In this document: positions 54,959 to 63,699 of the stretch, piece after piece
How the letters are laid out: each line of letters begins with the position of its first letter
How positions within the stretch are numbered: the first letter of the stretch is position 1
NCBI GenBank assembly: GCA_965223025.1
Contig: CBDCVP010000021.1
Coordinates: 620,001-684,000 of the forward strand
Source of the DNA: JABDMH01 sp965223025
GTDB lineage: Bacteria > Bacteroidota > Bacteroidia > Chitinophagales > Saprospiraceae
Length of the DNA: 64,000 nt
Direction of reading: 5' to 3'
Translations under genes and position numbers: made by a program
The notes under the pieces: model-generated
The model's database searches: none
Seen by the model: only the letters and a program-made list of their open reading frames with translations
Told to the model about the DNA's origin: nothing

Positions 54959-55568
54959 TCCGCCGATCAAGGAGCACATCCATGGCTAAGATTTGACGGT
55001 GTCGTGAAAGTAGGACACGTGCATTTTTTTGATGTGATCTGATAGTCCAATAGAGCGGATTACGCACTGTCCTTTCGCCTCTGATCGCAGGACATATATC
55101 CTGGATCGATCCTTCAATGATCACTCGAGGTAATGAGAGGCGAGTCTTGCACTTGTGGATTTTTGAGGGAAAGAATACCTGCTGGCTCATGCCGCCAAGA
55201 GGATGGGAAACCCTCTGTATGGCAGTAGATCAGAGTGTGCTGTGTGCAGTGCAAGTCTGAACGGCCAAAGAACAGACTAAGAACACATTGACCATGCTCC
55301 ATGGTATGTCCTAGTGAGTGAGGTGCTACATCTCGCATTTAATGGCAATGAGGGAGCAGGTTATTTATCAACGAAAATTTGTGAAAGAATAATAACGAGA
55401 GGGTAGGAGCCAGTTGCGGTCGTGGTGACTCCCAAACAATTCTTAAGTAACTCAGGCTATTATTGAGAAAAATCATACTTTCTCGGATCGGAAGGAGGGA
55501 AGAAGTCATTCAACCTTCATTTTCTGGGCTGGAAACAACTCGATGAATACTTCACGAATGATAATCTG
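54959..55568. other. Long intergenic region
   Basis: No gene, RNA or remnant is recognised in these 610 bases. Only short shadow frames occur. I looked for a SAM-I-type riboswitch before the trans-sulfuration gene but did not find the conserved core. Confidence 0.5.
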
Positions 55569-56744
55569 ATGAAAGAAGAAACTGGTGCTACCAGGGCACT
55601 CCACGGTGATCGGTGGTTGGAGCTCAATCATGACATCGCACCGCCTATTTTCCAATCCGTTACTCAGTTTGCGGAAGACGAGCAAGCTTTCGTGCGCATG
55701 GCTTCTGCGCCTCTGGATGATCAGTTTTATGGACGATACGGCAACCGGAATGCCAGCCGCATCTGTGCCATTATTGCCGGCCTGGAAGGGGCTGAAAAGG
55801 GCTTGTTTTTCGGTTCCGGTATGGGAGCCATCAGTACGACTATTCTCACCTTGGTCTCCTCGGGCGATCATGTTGTGTCACAGCACAACCATTACATAGG
55901 CACCACCAAACTGCTTAAGGAGGTGCTGCCGCAGTATGGAATAGAGGTTACGATGGTCGACCAAACAGATGTTGAGGCTTTTCAAGAAGCCATTAGACCC
56001 AATACCAAGTTGATGGTACTGGAGACACCCGTCAATCCGCTCCTAGCTCTGACCGACCTTTCAGCTGTCTCAGCCATGGCCAAAGACCACGGTATTTTGA
56101 CGATCTGTGACAATACTTTTGCCACACCGATTTTGCAAAGACCCATCGAACATGGTGTCGACCTGGTGGTGCATAGTGTTACAAAATATATTGGTGGGCA
56201 CCATGATCTGATTGCCGGATGTGTGGTAGGCTCATCACAGTTGATAGAAAGGATCTGGTCTATGCATATGGTACTTGGAGCCAGCCCGTCGGCTTTTAAT
56301 GCCTGGTTGGCACTACGGGGAGTACGTACTTTAGACCTGAGAGTGAGAAAACAGTGTGAAACGGCATTGACGTTGGCCCACTATCTAGGGTCGCATGATA
56401 AGATTTCAAAGGTGTTCTATCCTGGTCTCACAACACATCCTCAATTTGATTTGGTGAAAAGGCAGATGGATGGCAAAGGTGGAGGGTTGCTGACATTCGA
56501 ACTCAAGGGCGGATATAACGCGGGTATACAATTGCTGGAACTACTTGCATTGGTGCAAAATGCGGCCAGCCTGGGAGGCATTGACTCACTTGCCATTCAG
56601 CCGGCCGTTATGTGGGGTGGTAGTCTCCCTGAGGAAGTGCTCAAAGAGCAGGGTCTTACCCCGGGCATGATTCGGTTATCAGTTGGGCTGGAATCTGTTG
56701 ATGACCTAATCCATGATTTTGAGCAAGCCCTAGATAAATGTTAA
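55569..56744 (+). CDS. Cys/Met metabolism PLP-dependent enzyme (trans-sulfuration family)
   Basis: This 391-residue cytoplasmic enzyme has the family motifs YGRYGNRNASRI and GLEGAEKGLFFGSGMGAI (phosphate-binding). The PLP lysine is in VHSVTKYIGGHHD (about Lys206), and ETPVNPLLALTDL precedes it. It belongs with cystathionine gamma-synthase, cystathionine lyases and methionine gamma-lyase; the exact reaction cannot be told from motifs. The final codons (ending ALDKC) are part of a 17-bp sequence repeated at 57629. Confidence 0.88.
   Translation: MKEETGATRALHGDRWLELNHDIAPPIFQSVTQFAEDEQAFVRMASAPLDDQFYGRYGNRNASRICAIIAGLEGAEKGLFFGSGMGAISTTILTLVSSGDHVVSQHNHYIGTTKLLKEVLPQYGIEVTMVDQTDVEAFQEAIRPNTKLMVLETPVNPLLALTDLSAVSAMAKDHGILTICDNTFATPILQRPIEHGVDLVVHSVTKYIGGHHDLIAGCVVGSSQLIERIWSMHMVLGASPSAFNAWLALRGVRTLDLRVRKQCETALTLAHYLGSHDKISKVFYPGLTTHPQFDLVKRQMDGKGGGLLTFELKGGYNAGIQLLELLALVQNAASLGGIDSLAIQPAVMWGGSLPEEVLKEQGLTPGMIRLSVGLESVDDLIHDFEQALDKC
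56728..56744 (+). repeat. 17-bp direct repeat flanking IS1595 remnant, copy 1
   Basis: The sequence CCCTAGATAAATGTTAA forms the last codons and stop of the PLP-enzyme gene. It recurs exactly at 57629-57645, so the repeats bracket the decayed IS1595 element. It is longer than the 8-bp duplications expected from IS1595. Confidence 0.7.
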
Positions 56745-56798
56745 CTGAATAATGCAGTTTGGTTGCACGGTAAGGTACTTACTTAGAGGCCTGAAAGA

Positions 56799-57606
56799 AT
56801 GTTTAAAGGAGTCAGTATTTTTGAATTTAGTATCGATTTACGTGTAAAGCGGATTGTCTGGATTACTTGAGTGAAATTGGAGCAGTGGATATTCATGTCG
56901 CAAATGTGGTAATGGGAAATATTGTGGGACAGCTCGATACGGAGAAAGACGATGTACCAAATGTCGTTCTGTGGAATCCCCTACTGCCCATACCCTTTTT
57001 CATAAAGTAAAATTTCCGTTGCACAAGGCATTCTACATTATTTTCTATCTAAGCACCTCGACAAAAGGAATGTCAACCTATGAATTAGCTCGAAAGTTGG
57101 ACATGAATCAACCGGTAGTGTGGCGCTTTAAAACGAAGGTCATGTTAGCAATGAAATCAAGTGGGAAATATCCGATTGATGGTGCCTGTAGATGAAACGA
57201 TGATCGGGGGCAAGGTGAAAAAGCAGCGCGGCCGAAGTCAATCGACTAAAAAACAGGTAGTTGTGGCTATCCAGAAACACCCTGGAGGTGGAATCAGCAG
57301 GGCATATGCAAAGGTTATTCCCAATGCTGGCAGCAAACAGCTAGAGCCATTCTTTGACCAACATATTGACCCAGATGCAATCGTAACGACCGATAAATGG
57401 AGAGGTTACTCCCCCATTGCTCGAAAAGGAAAATATCATGTTGACCAGATCCACTCTAAAAAAGGAGAGAATTTTCCTTTGATGCATCGGTTTATTATGG
57501 GGCTTGGTTGAGAGGTATTCATCTCAAGTAAAATATTGATGAGTATACCTACAGGTTCAATCCTGTATAAAGACATTCTATTTCATAATCTTACCAATAG
57601 ATTAAT
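56799..57606 (+). pseudogene. IS1595-family transposase remnant
   Basis: Pieces of one IS1595-type transposase follow in order but in several frames. MFKGVSIFEF comes first, then CKADCLDYLSEI, then a zinc ribbon with paired Cys (CRKCGNGKYCGTARYGERRC, then TKC). Next are SPTAHTLFHKVKFPLHKAF, VDETMIGGKVKKQRG (catalytic Asp-Glu region) and TTDKWRGYSPIA. It ends with WLRGIH, DEYTYRFN and FHNLTNRLM. At least four frameshifts are present, so it is inactive. Confidence 0.85.
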
Positions 57607-57628
57607 GCTTCATCCACCATGCACGATT

Positions 57629-57645
57629 CCCTAGATAAATGTTAA
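57629..57645 (+). repeat. 17-bp direct repeat flanking IS1595 remnant, copy 2
   Basis: This is an exact copy of the end of the PLP-enzyme gene (56728-56744), directly after the IS1595 remnant. Between it and the sulfatase start lies only a short minus-strand open frame (57602-57829) that I could not assign. Confidence 0.7.
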
Positions 57646-57806
57646 ATTTGGATGGAAAGCCAGGATAACCATACACCAAATCAAGTAGGGCTCTTTGAGC
57701 AATCCTACCATTTTTCTCAATCGGCTCATAATCAGGCATCACCAATCTCGCAAAAGTGAAAATCTCATCCAAAATCGGCACTTTCCGGAGTGGGCTCACT
57801 AATCCC

Positions 57807-59216
57807 ATGATTAAACTAGCGGTGTACACAGTCTCGATCCTTTATCTAGTGACGATGCAGGTTCACTGCACTTCGGCATCTGATCCACCTCCCAATATCG
57901 TGATATTTTATGCCGATGACTTGGGTTGGATGGATCTGGGGATTCAAGGCTCTCAGTATTATGAGACACCGCACATCGATCGGATTGGACGCGAAGGAAT
58001 TCGTTTTACCAATGCTTATGCCAATGCTGCCAACTGTGCTCCCTCCAGAGCTTGCCTGATGACCGGTCTGTACACACCAAGGCATGGAGTCTTCACTGTG
58101 GGGAACAGTGATCGCGGTGATGACACAAAACGCAGACTGATTCCAGTAGAAAACACGACCGTATTACCACCTGACCTACTGACACTGCCACAGTTTCTTA
58201 GGTCACAGGGCTATCGCACATGTATGGCTGGTAAATGGCACCTCTCGGATGATCCCAATCCCTATGGTTTTGATACAAACTATGGTGGTCATCATGCGGG
58301 TTCACCCAGATCGTATTTTTCTCCATACAGGAATCCTGCGCTCAGTGATGGACCCATGGGTGAACACCTGCCGCACCGGTTAGCAAAGGAAGTCAGTGGG
58401 TTTATTCAGCAGAACCATGATCAGCCCTTCTTTGTGTATTTGCCTTTCTACTCTGTGCATACACCCATTCAGGCTCGGGAAGATCTGAAGACAAAGTATG
58501 AAGACAAGGCCAAGACCACCTATCATAACAAGCCAGCATATGCAGCTATGATCGAAGCCATGGATCTGGCTGTAGGTCAGGTGCTGCAACATTTAGAAAC
58601 CGAAGAGTTGCTTCAGCGTACCTTGGTCTTTTTTACCTCTGACAACGGTGCTCATGGTGGTCAGACTTTATCGCGACCATTGCGAGGCTCTAAAGGCATG
58701 TTTTATGAAGGCGGCATCAGGGTACCCTTGCTGGTCAGATGGCCAGGTCATATAGAGCCTGGTAGCATCAGCCATAAGCCAGTGATCGGGTCTGATCTTT
58801 TCCCCACTCTTGTGGACATTGTACACTCAGAAGGCGAGCTGTCCAATGTATATGATGGTGTCAGCATCGCCCCCTTGCTGACCGGTGGAAAAATAAAGGA
58901 GCGGGCGCTCTTTTGGCATTTTCCGGCGTACCTACAAAGTTATCAAGGCGATCGAGCAGGTGAGGATTCGCATGATCGTCCCTATTTTCGCACCACACCA
59001 TGCAGTGTGATCCGGCAGGGTGATTGGAAGCTGATGAAGTTTTACGAACAGGGTGATGTGGAACTTTACAACCTGGCCAATGATATAGGAGAGCTCCAGA
59101 ATCTGGTTGGAGAGGGTCTTGCCGAGGAAAAACATTTAATGGAGAGGTTGGATCAATGGCTTGATGAAACTCAGGCTCCCATTCGTTTTACTAGAAACCC
59201 GGAGTATGTCGAGTGA
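57807..59216 (+). CDS. Family S1 sulfatase, secreted
   Basis: This 469-residue sulfatase starts at MIKLAVYTVSILYLVTM, giving a signal peptide; an ATG at 57756 would add 17 polar residues before it. The motif IVIFYADDLGWMDLG carries the metal Asp pair (37, 38), and the formylglycine signature is C77-A-P-S-R81 (ANCAPSRACLMTGLY). The second metal site is FFTSDNGAHGG. It would hydrolyse sulfate esters of a polysaccharide. Its last codons overlap by 11 bp the start of a decayed copy of the gene found intact at 61061. A broken paralogue of this sulfatase lies at 60846-61071. Confidence 0.9.
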   Translation: MIKLAVYTVSILYLVTMQVHCTSASDPPPNIVIFYADDLGWMDLGIQGSQYYETPHIDRIGREGIRFTNAYANAANCAPSRACLMTGLYTPRHGVFTVGNSDRGDDTKRRLIPVENTTVLPPDLLTLPQFLRSQGYRTCMAGKWHLSDDPNPYGFDTNYGGHHAGSPRSYFSPYRNPALSDGPMGEHLPHRLAKEVSGFIQQNHDQPFFVYLPFYSVHTPIQAREDLKTKYEDKAKTTYHNKPAYAAMIEAMDLAVGQVLQHLETEELLQRTLVFFTSDNGAHGGQTLSRPLRGSKGMFYEGGIRVPLLVRWPGHIEPGSISHKPVIGSDLFPTLVDIVHSEGELSNVYDGVSIAPLLTGGKIKERALFWHFPAYLQSYQGDRAGEDSHDRPYFRTTPCSVIRQGDWKLMKFYEQGDVELYNLANDIGELQNLVGEGLAEEKHLMERLDQWLDETQAPIRFTRNPEYVE

Positions 59217-59362
59217 ATATCGTGCGCAATGCACCATCGTAGTGTGCGGCGCAGTAGGATTATGGGATTCACTCCGGCTGCGGCATCATTCCGACCATTA
59301 CCGACTCACAGGTGCAAACCACCCAGATGGGATTGGAAAGGAGAATCACTCATTTCTTTAGT
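59206..59362 (+). pseudogene. Remnant of the ORF264-type gene
   Basis: From the ATG at 59206 the DNA aligns with the start of the intact gene at 61061: ATGTCGAGTGA, then a region matching its FRPYTDAQVHTTLMGLERR segment (GGTGCAAACCACCCAGATGG here). Indels shift the frame and the middle is shortened. Past about 59330 the match is lost and the remaining 230 bases to the next gene hold nothing recognised. Confidence 0.75.
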
Positions 59363-59563
59363 CAAATATATCCTCCTGCTGAATCGCGACTCTGGTGTAG
59401 CCATCGGGTGACAAGCAGCGTTTACCAATAAAGATCCTACGAGCCGATCCCTGATTTATTGGGGATTTCGACTTCAGATACTACCCTGGGGTGTAGGGTA
59501 TCGGTGATGAAGGCACCGTATCTTTATGATTTCTATTGTTTTCCAAAATAAAGAGCCATCATC

Positions 59564-60832
59564 ATGCATCATTCAATCTTTATACTCAGCCGATGCTTTC
59601 TAAGGATCTCCATCATAGTAATGTTCTTTACCCAAGTGTCAGTTTTATCTCATGGTGCCGAGGTCACTTGGCTTGGCGGTGTCGGTGACTGGTCTGATCC
59701 CGACAAGTGGGATACAGGACAAGTGCCACAGACAGGGGACGATGTGACGATTGGTATGGGAGATACTGTGCAAATCGATGTCAATACCAACATTCTCAAC
59801 CACTTGAGCATCTCACCAAATTCGGAGGTGACTGTGCGTTTCAATCGCTCCCTAAAACTGGAAAGCACCGTAGATGCAGATAATCAAGCCATCATAGTGG
59901 CAGGAACACTTATTAACAATGGCACCGTGGACATCTTGTCGCTGATAGACCTTTCAACCGCTTCCAATACTTGTGGCCTTTGGATACTACCAACTGGGGA
60001 ATTTAAAAATATGCGTACTTGCAATATCCAGTTTGTGCAAGGTGGAGACGGAATCATAAATGCAGGTGTTTTATTAAACGAGGGAATTCTATACATCTCA
60101 GACATTGATGGAGGCTACGGATTAGTTAATCTTGGTTATACAGAAATTGGTGTAGCGGGAATTCTGGACATCGCGACAGTAAATAGTGCGGTGACGGGGG
60201 CTGCAGTTTGGATAAATAATGGAAGCCTGGTGAACTACAACCTGGTCAAAATCTTGGATAGTAATAATCATGGGTTTAATATTGTTTCAGGCACGGTGTC
60301 CAACTATGATTCCATAATAGTCACCGAATGCCAACAGATTGGCATCAGGAACTATGACACCATCGAAAATCACCCTGGTTCCTACCTCTCAGTAAATGAC
60401 TGTGACATTGGCATTCTGAACAATGATTTCTTTAGAAATCAAGGCATATGTGAAGTAGGCCAACACTCCGATGCTGGTGTATTGAACCAAGATTTATGGT
60501 TGAATGAGCATGTGCTAGAAATATCTGGCAGTACAGACGCTGGATTCGTGAATAGTGATACCTTGGACAACAGTGGTGTTGTCAAGATTTCTGGAGTCAA
60601 GGGCACCACCGGTTCTAGTTTTAAGATTAATAATCCAAGCCTGGTCACTAATTCCGGACTTATCGAGATTTCAGATCGCGGATCCGTTGATGGATTGACT
60701 ATCTTGGGCACACTCACAAATGAGTCGATTGGAGAGATTCGGATCATCGATTTGGCGGCATCAACCGATCCTCTGATTATTGAGCAAGGTGCCGTTTTCA
60801 ATAACTATGGGATATTGGATGTGCAGAAATAG
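59564..60832 (+). CDS. Secreted beta-helix-like repeat protein
   Basis: This 422-residue secreted protein has a signal peptide to about residue 32. The start of the mature part is TWLGGVGDWSDPDKWDTGQV, then PQTGDDVTIG, a motif seen at the N terminus of large surface beta-helix and autotransporter-like proteins. The rest is a regular run of short turns such as NNGTVDILS, LVNLGYTEIGVAG and LTNESIGEIRIIDL, as in right-handed beta-helices. No T9SS tail or lipobox is seen. It separates the two copies of the sulfatase/ORF264 unit. No enzyme motif is evident; a surface or adhesion role is a guess. Confidence 0.65.
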   Translation: MHHSIFILSRCFLRISIIVMFFTQVSVLSHGAEVTWLGGVGDWSDPDKWDTGQVPQTGDDVTIGMGDTVQIDVNTNILNHLSISPNSEVTVRFNRSLKLESTVDADNQAIIVAGTLINNGTVDILSLIDLSTASNTCGLWILPTGEFKNMRTCNIQFVQGGDGIINAGVLLNEGILYISDIDGGYGLVNLGYTEIGVAGILDIATVNSAVTGAAVWINNGSLVNYNLVKILDSNNHGFNIVSGTVSNYDSIIVTECQQIGIRNYDTIENHPGSYLSVNDCDIGILNNDFFRNQGICEVGQHSDAGVLNQDLWLNEHVLEISGSTDAGFVNSDTLDNSGVVKISGVKGTTGSSFKINNPSLVTNSGLIEISDRGSVDGLTILGTLTNESIGEIRIIDLAASTDPLIIEQGAVFNNYGILDVQK

Positions 60833-60845
60833 TTTGATTCTTAAG

Positions 60846-61071
60846 TTTAATGAAAATCGCGGCGGGCACGATACTGGGTGTCCCGGAGCGTATTTTTTCT
60901 GTACAAGGATCTTACGCGGAGTGATGGACCATCTGGTGAATAGCCCTTTTGGATTACATAGAGAATTGGTGTATGCAGCCCATGATTGAAGCAGTGGCGA
61001 AGATAGATCAATGGCTTGATGAAACGCAGGCCTCTATTTCTCATGTCATGAACCCGGAGCATGTCGAGTGA
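60846..61071 (+). pseudogene. Broken sulfatase paralogue
   Basis: Four collinear pieces of a sulfatase like the one at 57807 remain. They are GGHDTGCPGAYF (for GGHHAGSPRSYF), AGGATCTTACGCGGAGTGAT (for the NPALSDG part), TATGCAGCC-ATGATTGAAGC (YAAMIEA) and GATCAATGGCTTGATGAAAC to the stop (DQWLDET and PEHVE). The catalytic N terminus and most of the middle are deleted. It ends by overlapping the next gene by 11 bp, exactly as the intact copy does. Confidence 0.85.
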
Positions 61072-61855
61072 GGATCGCGACCAATTCACCATTGCCGCAT
61101 TTTATGGCCAGAAGCCATCAGCATTTGTAGCGTTCTTAAACGATATACGGAGGATCATTGCGAATGCTCCCATCGGATCATCATTTCGACCATATACCGA
61201 TGCACAAGTGCATACCACCCTGATGGGCTTGGAGAGGAGGATCACATCAACAGGCATTTACAACCTAAATTTGTATCAGAGCACCCGTGAAGAAAGGAGG
61301 ATGCAGATAGCTGGATGCGTCTCTCTCATCGAGACCTGGATCCAAGAAATCAAGATCCGTTTTGGTGGTTTTGACCAGGCTGACGATCGGTTTCTGAGCT
61401 GGAATCAACGACCCTACCTTAGAACATTCGGCATACATAAGTCGACCGACAAAGTTGTACTCAATGGTTGGCCGGTTGTGGAGAAGGATGGAGAACATCA
61501 GATATCAGATGGTATTTGGCAGCTTCGGAGTCAGCTATGTCAAAGACATCATATGCAGCACAAGTACCATCGCTTTCAAGACAACGATGTATTTATGGTC
61601 CTGGGTGATTTTCCAGATCCATATCCCATAAGCAGCCGTGCTTCTCAAAGATTTATTGATGACCGAGAAATCATAGAGCGGCATGTCCAAACCTTTCTGT
61701 CAAGGAGTAGTCCCTACTATCTTGATCTTACCTTGGATGATATCCGTCTGATTCGCTATCGAGATCCATCCTTGCCACCAGATCAAACCCATAGCTGGCC
61801 CGTTGAGATTCTCCGTTCTAGTCCCACGTTTGTGCGAGAATTGCTTGAATCTTAG
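61061..61855 (+). CDS. Uncharacterised protein with an HxT motif (ORF264)
   Basis: This 264-residue cytoplasmic protein overlaps the sulfatase remnant by 11 bp, so it was once coupled to a sulfatase. FRPYTDAQVHTTLMGLE near residue 45 contains an H-T-T motif and a pattern like the first half of 2H (LigT-type) phosphoesterases. No clear second H-x-T is seen (NDVFMVLGDFPD lies where it could be). Residues 170-264 are rich in charged and aromatic residues. The function is unknown. A decayed copy follows the other sulfatase. Confidence 0.5.
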   Translation: MSSEDRDQFTIAAFYGQKPSAFVAFLNDIRRIIANAPIGSSFRPYTDAQVHTTLMGLERRITSTGIYNLNLYQSTREERRMQIAGCVSLIETWIQEIKIRFGGFDQADDRFLSWNQRPYLRTFGIHKSTDKVVLNGWPVVEKDGEHQISDGIWQLRSQLCQRHHMQHKYHRFQDNDVFMVLGDFPDPYPISSRASQRFIDDREIIERHVQTFLSRSSPYYLDLTLDDIRLIRYRDPSLPPDQTHSWPVEILRSSPTFVRELLES

Positions 61856-62164
61856 TCATTTTCATTCAGAGTTTACTTCAGACGAGATTTTCATCCGCCA
61901 GGTGGATGATTCTTGGGCATTTGATGATTGAGCATAATGCAAGTCACCAAAAGAATCAAGGTTTGGTCATTTTCTGGAATGGATCACCTTAATACAACCG
62001 AAATGAGTTATTTTGTATAGATATTGCCCAAAAGAAACCTTCTGTTTGTGCACCTTCGGAGTTGGCTGACAAGTAATATCACCCATTGGGGTGATCCAGA
62101 ATTGATGGCTTGCACTTATCTTTGGATCGAAAATCATAGCTTTTATTTACCATAAATCAACAAT
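61856..62164. other. Upstream region of the crystallin-like gene
   Basis: This 309-bp stretch has no gene. It holds a 7-bp stem (ATCACCC/GGGTGAT, 62078-62095) and, 21 bp after it, a perfect -7 box TATCTTTG at 62117-62124. The sequence from 61990 is A/T-rich. Confidence 0.45.
62117..62124 (+). promoter_or_regulatory. -7 promoter box of the crystallin-like gene
   Basis: TATCTTTG fits TAnnTTTG exactly and lies 40 bp before the start codon. A TTTG -33 box is not found at the normal distance, so the promoter may depend on an activator; a small inverted repeat lies at 62078-62095. Confidence 0.4.
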
Positions 62165-63619
62165 ATGAAAACTTATCTCATAGCACTCTTTAGTCTGGTA
62201 GTTGGGATCATGGCCGTACCCAGCGCACAGGCAGATACATACAATGACGGCTGGACCTTCTACGGTAGTAATAACTACCGCGGATCAAAAAAAATGATGA
62301 AATCAGGGGAGTATGATAGATGCTCTAGTTGGAGATATTATTCTTGGAAAGCAGAAGCATACTGCTGCGTGACATTGTATTTTTATCGGAAAAATGGCAG
62401 GAAAGATGAGCGTAAATTATGTGGCAATGTGCGTGATCTCAAAGCAGAGATGAGGAAATGGGGTGACCTAAAATATGGTTGGAACCAGCCCTGGAAAAAC
62501 GTGTATCGGGCAGTCTTTATTTGCGAAGGAGGTGAGCAAGCGCAAGACAATCATCGCAATAATGGAAACCGAAACGGAGGCTGGAAGGACCATTATAATA
62601 AGGGCAAATGTGTCGTGTGGAAAGGTGGCAATTATGGCAATGACTGGTCTTACTATTCCGTCGGTAAAAAATACTATACAAGGGACCTCAAGTGGAAATT
62701 CTGGAGTCTGCGCATACCACGCAACTACGAGTTTTATTGCTATGTGAAAGACCGCTTTGGCAAGGAGAAGGGGCATACGTTAAGAGGTGACATTACCAGT
62801 TTAAGGGATCATTTCAAGAAGTGGAATGTGAAAGACTATAACCGAGGTTGGGATTATGTGAAATATTTTGAGATCCGTCGTACAGGATCCGGAGGCAATG
62901 GACAACAAGCCAATCGCAATAATAATGGCCATAACAATAACAGAGGAGGTGGGGCCTGGAAGGAGCATTTTGATAAGGGCAGATGTGTTGTGTGGAAAAG
63001 TGGCAATTATGGTAATGACTGGTATTACTATTCCGTAGGTAAGAAATACTATACAAGAGACCTCAAGTGGAAATTCTGGAGTCTACGCATACCACGCAAC
63101 TACGAGTTTTATTGCTATGTGAAAGACCGCTTTGGCAAGGAGAAGGGACATACGTTAAGAGGTGACATTGCCAGTTTAAAGGATCATTTCAAGAAATGGA
63201 ATGTGAAAGACTATAACCGAGGTTGGGATTATGTGAAGTATTTTGAGATCCGTCGTGCAGGATCCGGAGGCAATGCCAATAATAACATGGACTATACCCG
63301 AACTGAGTGGTATAAAAAGTTTGGAAGGGGAGGCTATATTGTCTTTTTCCAGTACAAGGACTATGATGGAAGGTATTATGGCAAACCTGCCGGAGATTAT
63401 GATCCGAAGAGATTGATCTATCCCCGGTCAATCTATATGAAGGGTACGAGCAAGTATCTTGTCTTAGAGTATTATGATCGTCAGAATCGCAAGAAGTCGC
63501 ACGTGATCAAAAAGAGCGTCAAAGACCTGGGTCAATACTTGTATAAGCTCGGAGTTCATAACAAATACAAGAAAGAGCCTCACAAGGCCATTGTACGACT
63601 TGCCGTCATGAATCAATAA
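62165..63619 (+). CDS. Secreted multi-domain protein resembling beta-gamma crystallins
   Basis: This 484-residue protein has a signal peptide ending at AQA (residue 23). Four consecutive domains follow: about 25-120, 140-240, 265-365 and 378-484. The first has FYGSNNYRGSKKMMKSGEYD, and the middle two have VVWKGGNYGNDWSYYSVGKK followed later by WSLRIP and KDRFGKEKGHTLRGDI. These fit the Y/W-x-x-x-(N/F)-(Y/F)-x-G pattern of beta-gamma crystallin motifs. Domains 2 and 3 are almost identical in DNA. They are joined by Asn/Gly-rich linkers. It is basic, aromatic and Cys-poor after domain 1. A terminator follows 38 bp after the stop. Confidence 0.6.
   Translation: MKTYLIALFSLVVGIMAVPSAQADTYNDGWTFYGSNNYRGSKKMMKSGEYDRCSSWRYYSWKAEAYCCVTLYFYRKNGRKDERKLCGNVRDLKAEMRKWGDLKYGWNQPWKNVYRAVFICEGGEQAQDNHRNNGNRNGGWKDHYNKGKCVVWKGGNYGNDWSYYSVGKKYYTRDLKWKFWSLRIPRNYEFYCYVKDRFGKEKGHTLRGDITSLRDHFKKWNVKDYNRGWDYVKYFEIRRTGSGGNGQQANRNNNGHNNNRGGGAWKEHFDKGRCVVWKSGNYGNDWYYYSVGKKYYTRDLKWKFWSLRIPRNYEFYCYVKDRFGKEKGHTLRGDIASLKDHFKKWNVKDYNRGWDYVKYFEIRRAGSGGNANNNMDYTRTEWYKKFGRGGYIVFFQYKDYDGRYYGKPAGDYDPKRLIYPRSIYMKGTSKYLVLEYYDRQNRKKSHVIKKSVKDLGQYLYKLGVHNKYKKEPHKAIVRLAVMNQ
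62581..62899 (+). repeat. Intragenic domain repeat, copy A
   Basis: These 319 bases recur, nearly unchanged, 375 bp later (62956-63274). They encode one whole domain plus the start of the linker. The offset is a multiple of three, so the frame is kept. Confidence 0.92.
62956..63274 (+). repeat. Intragenic domain repeat, copy B
   Basis: This is the second copy of 62581-62899. The central 150 bases, including the codons for KFWSLRIP and FYCYVKDRFGKEK, are nearly identical, which suggests recent duplication or gene conversion. Confidence 0.92.
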
Positions 63620-63657
63620 GAATTTCTCAGCAAAGAATGGCAGTAGTTCTTTAAGGA

Positions 63658-63680
63658 GGGCCCGTTTCGGGCCCCTTTTG
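63658..63680 (+). terminator. Intrinsic terminator of the crystallin-like gene
   Basis: A perfect 7-bp G/C stem (GGGCCCG/CGGGCCC) with a TTT loop is followed by CCTTTTGTTTG. It lies 38 bp after the stop codon. The group II intron begins shortly after. Confidence 0.9.
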
Positions 63681-63699
63681 TTTGCCATGCATGGTATCA

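Noticed and set aside
55380..55568. Possible SAM-I riboswitch before the trans-sulfuration gene
   Set aside because: The bases GAGAGGGTAGGAGCC near 55399 look a little like part of the core, but the conserved GCC...GCAACC parts and the P1 stem are missing.
59380..59420. GVAIG-like codons suggesting a propeller fragment
   Set aside because: Only five residues match, and no neighbouring blade motif is present.
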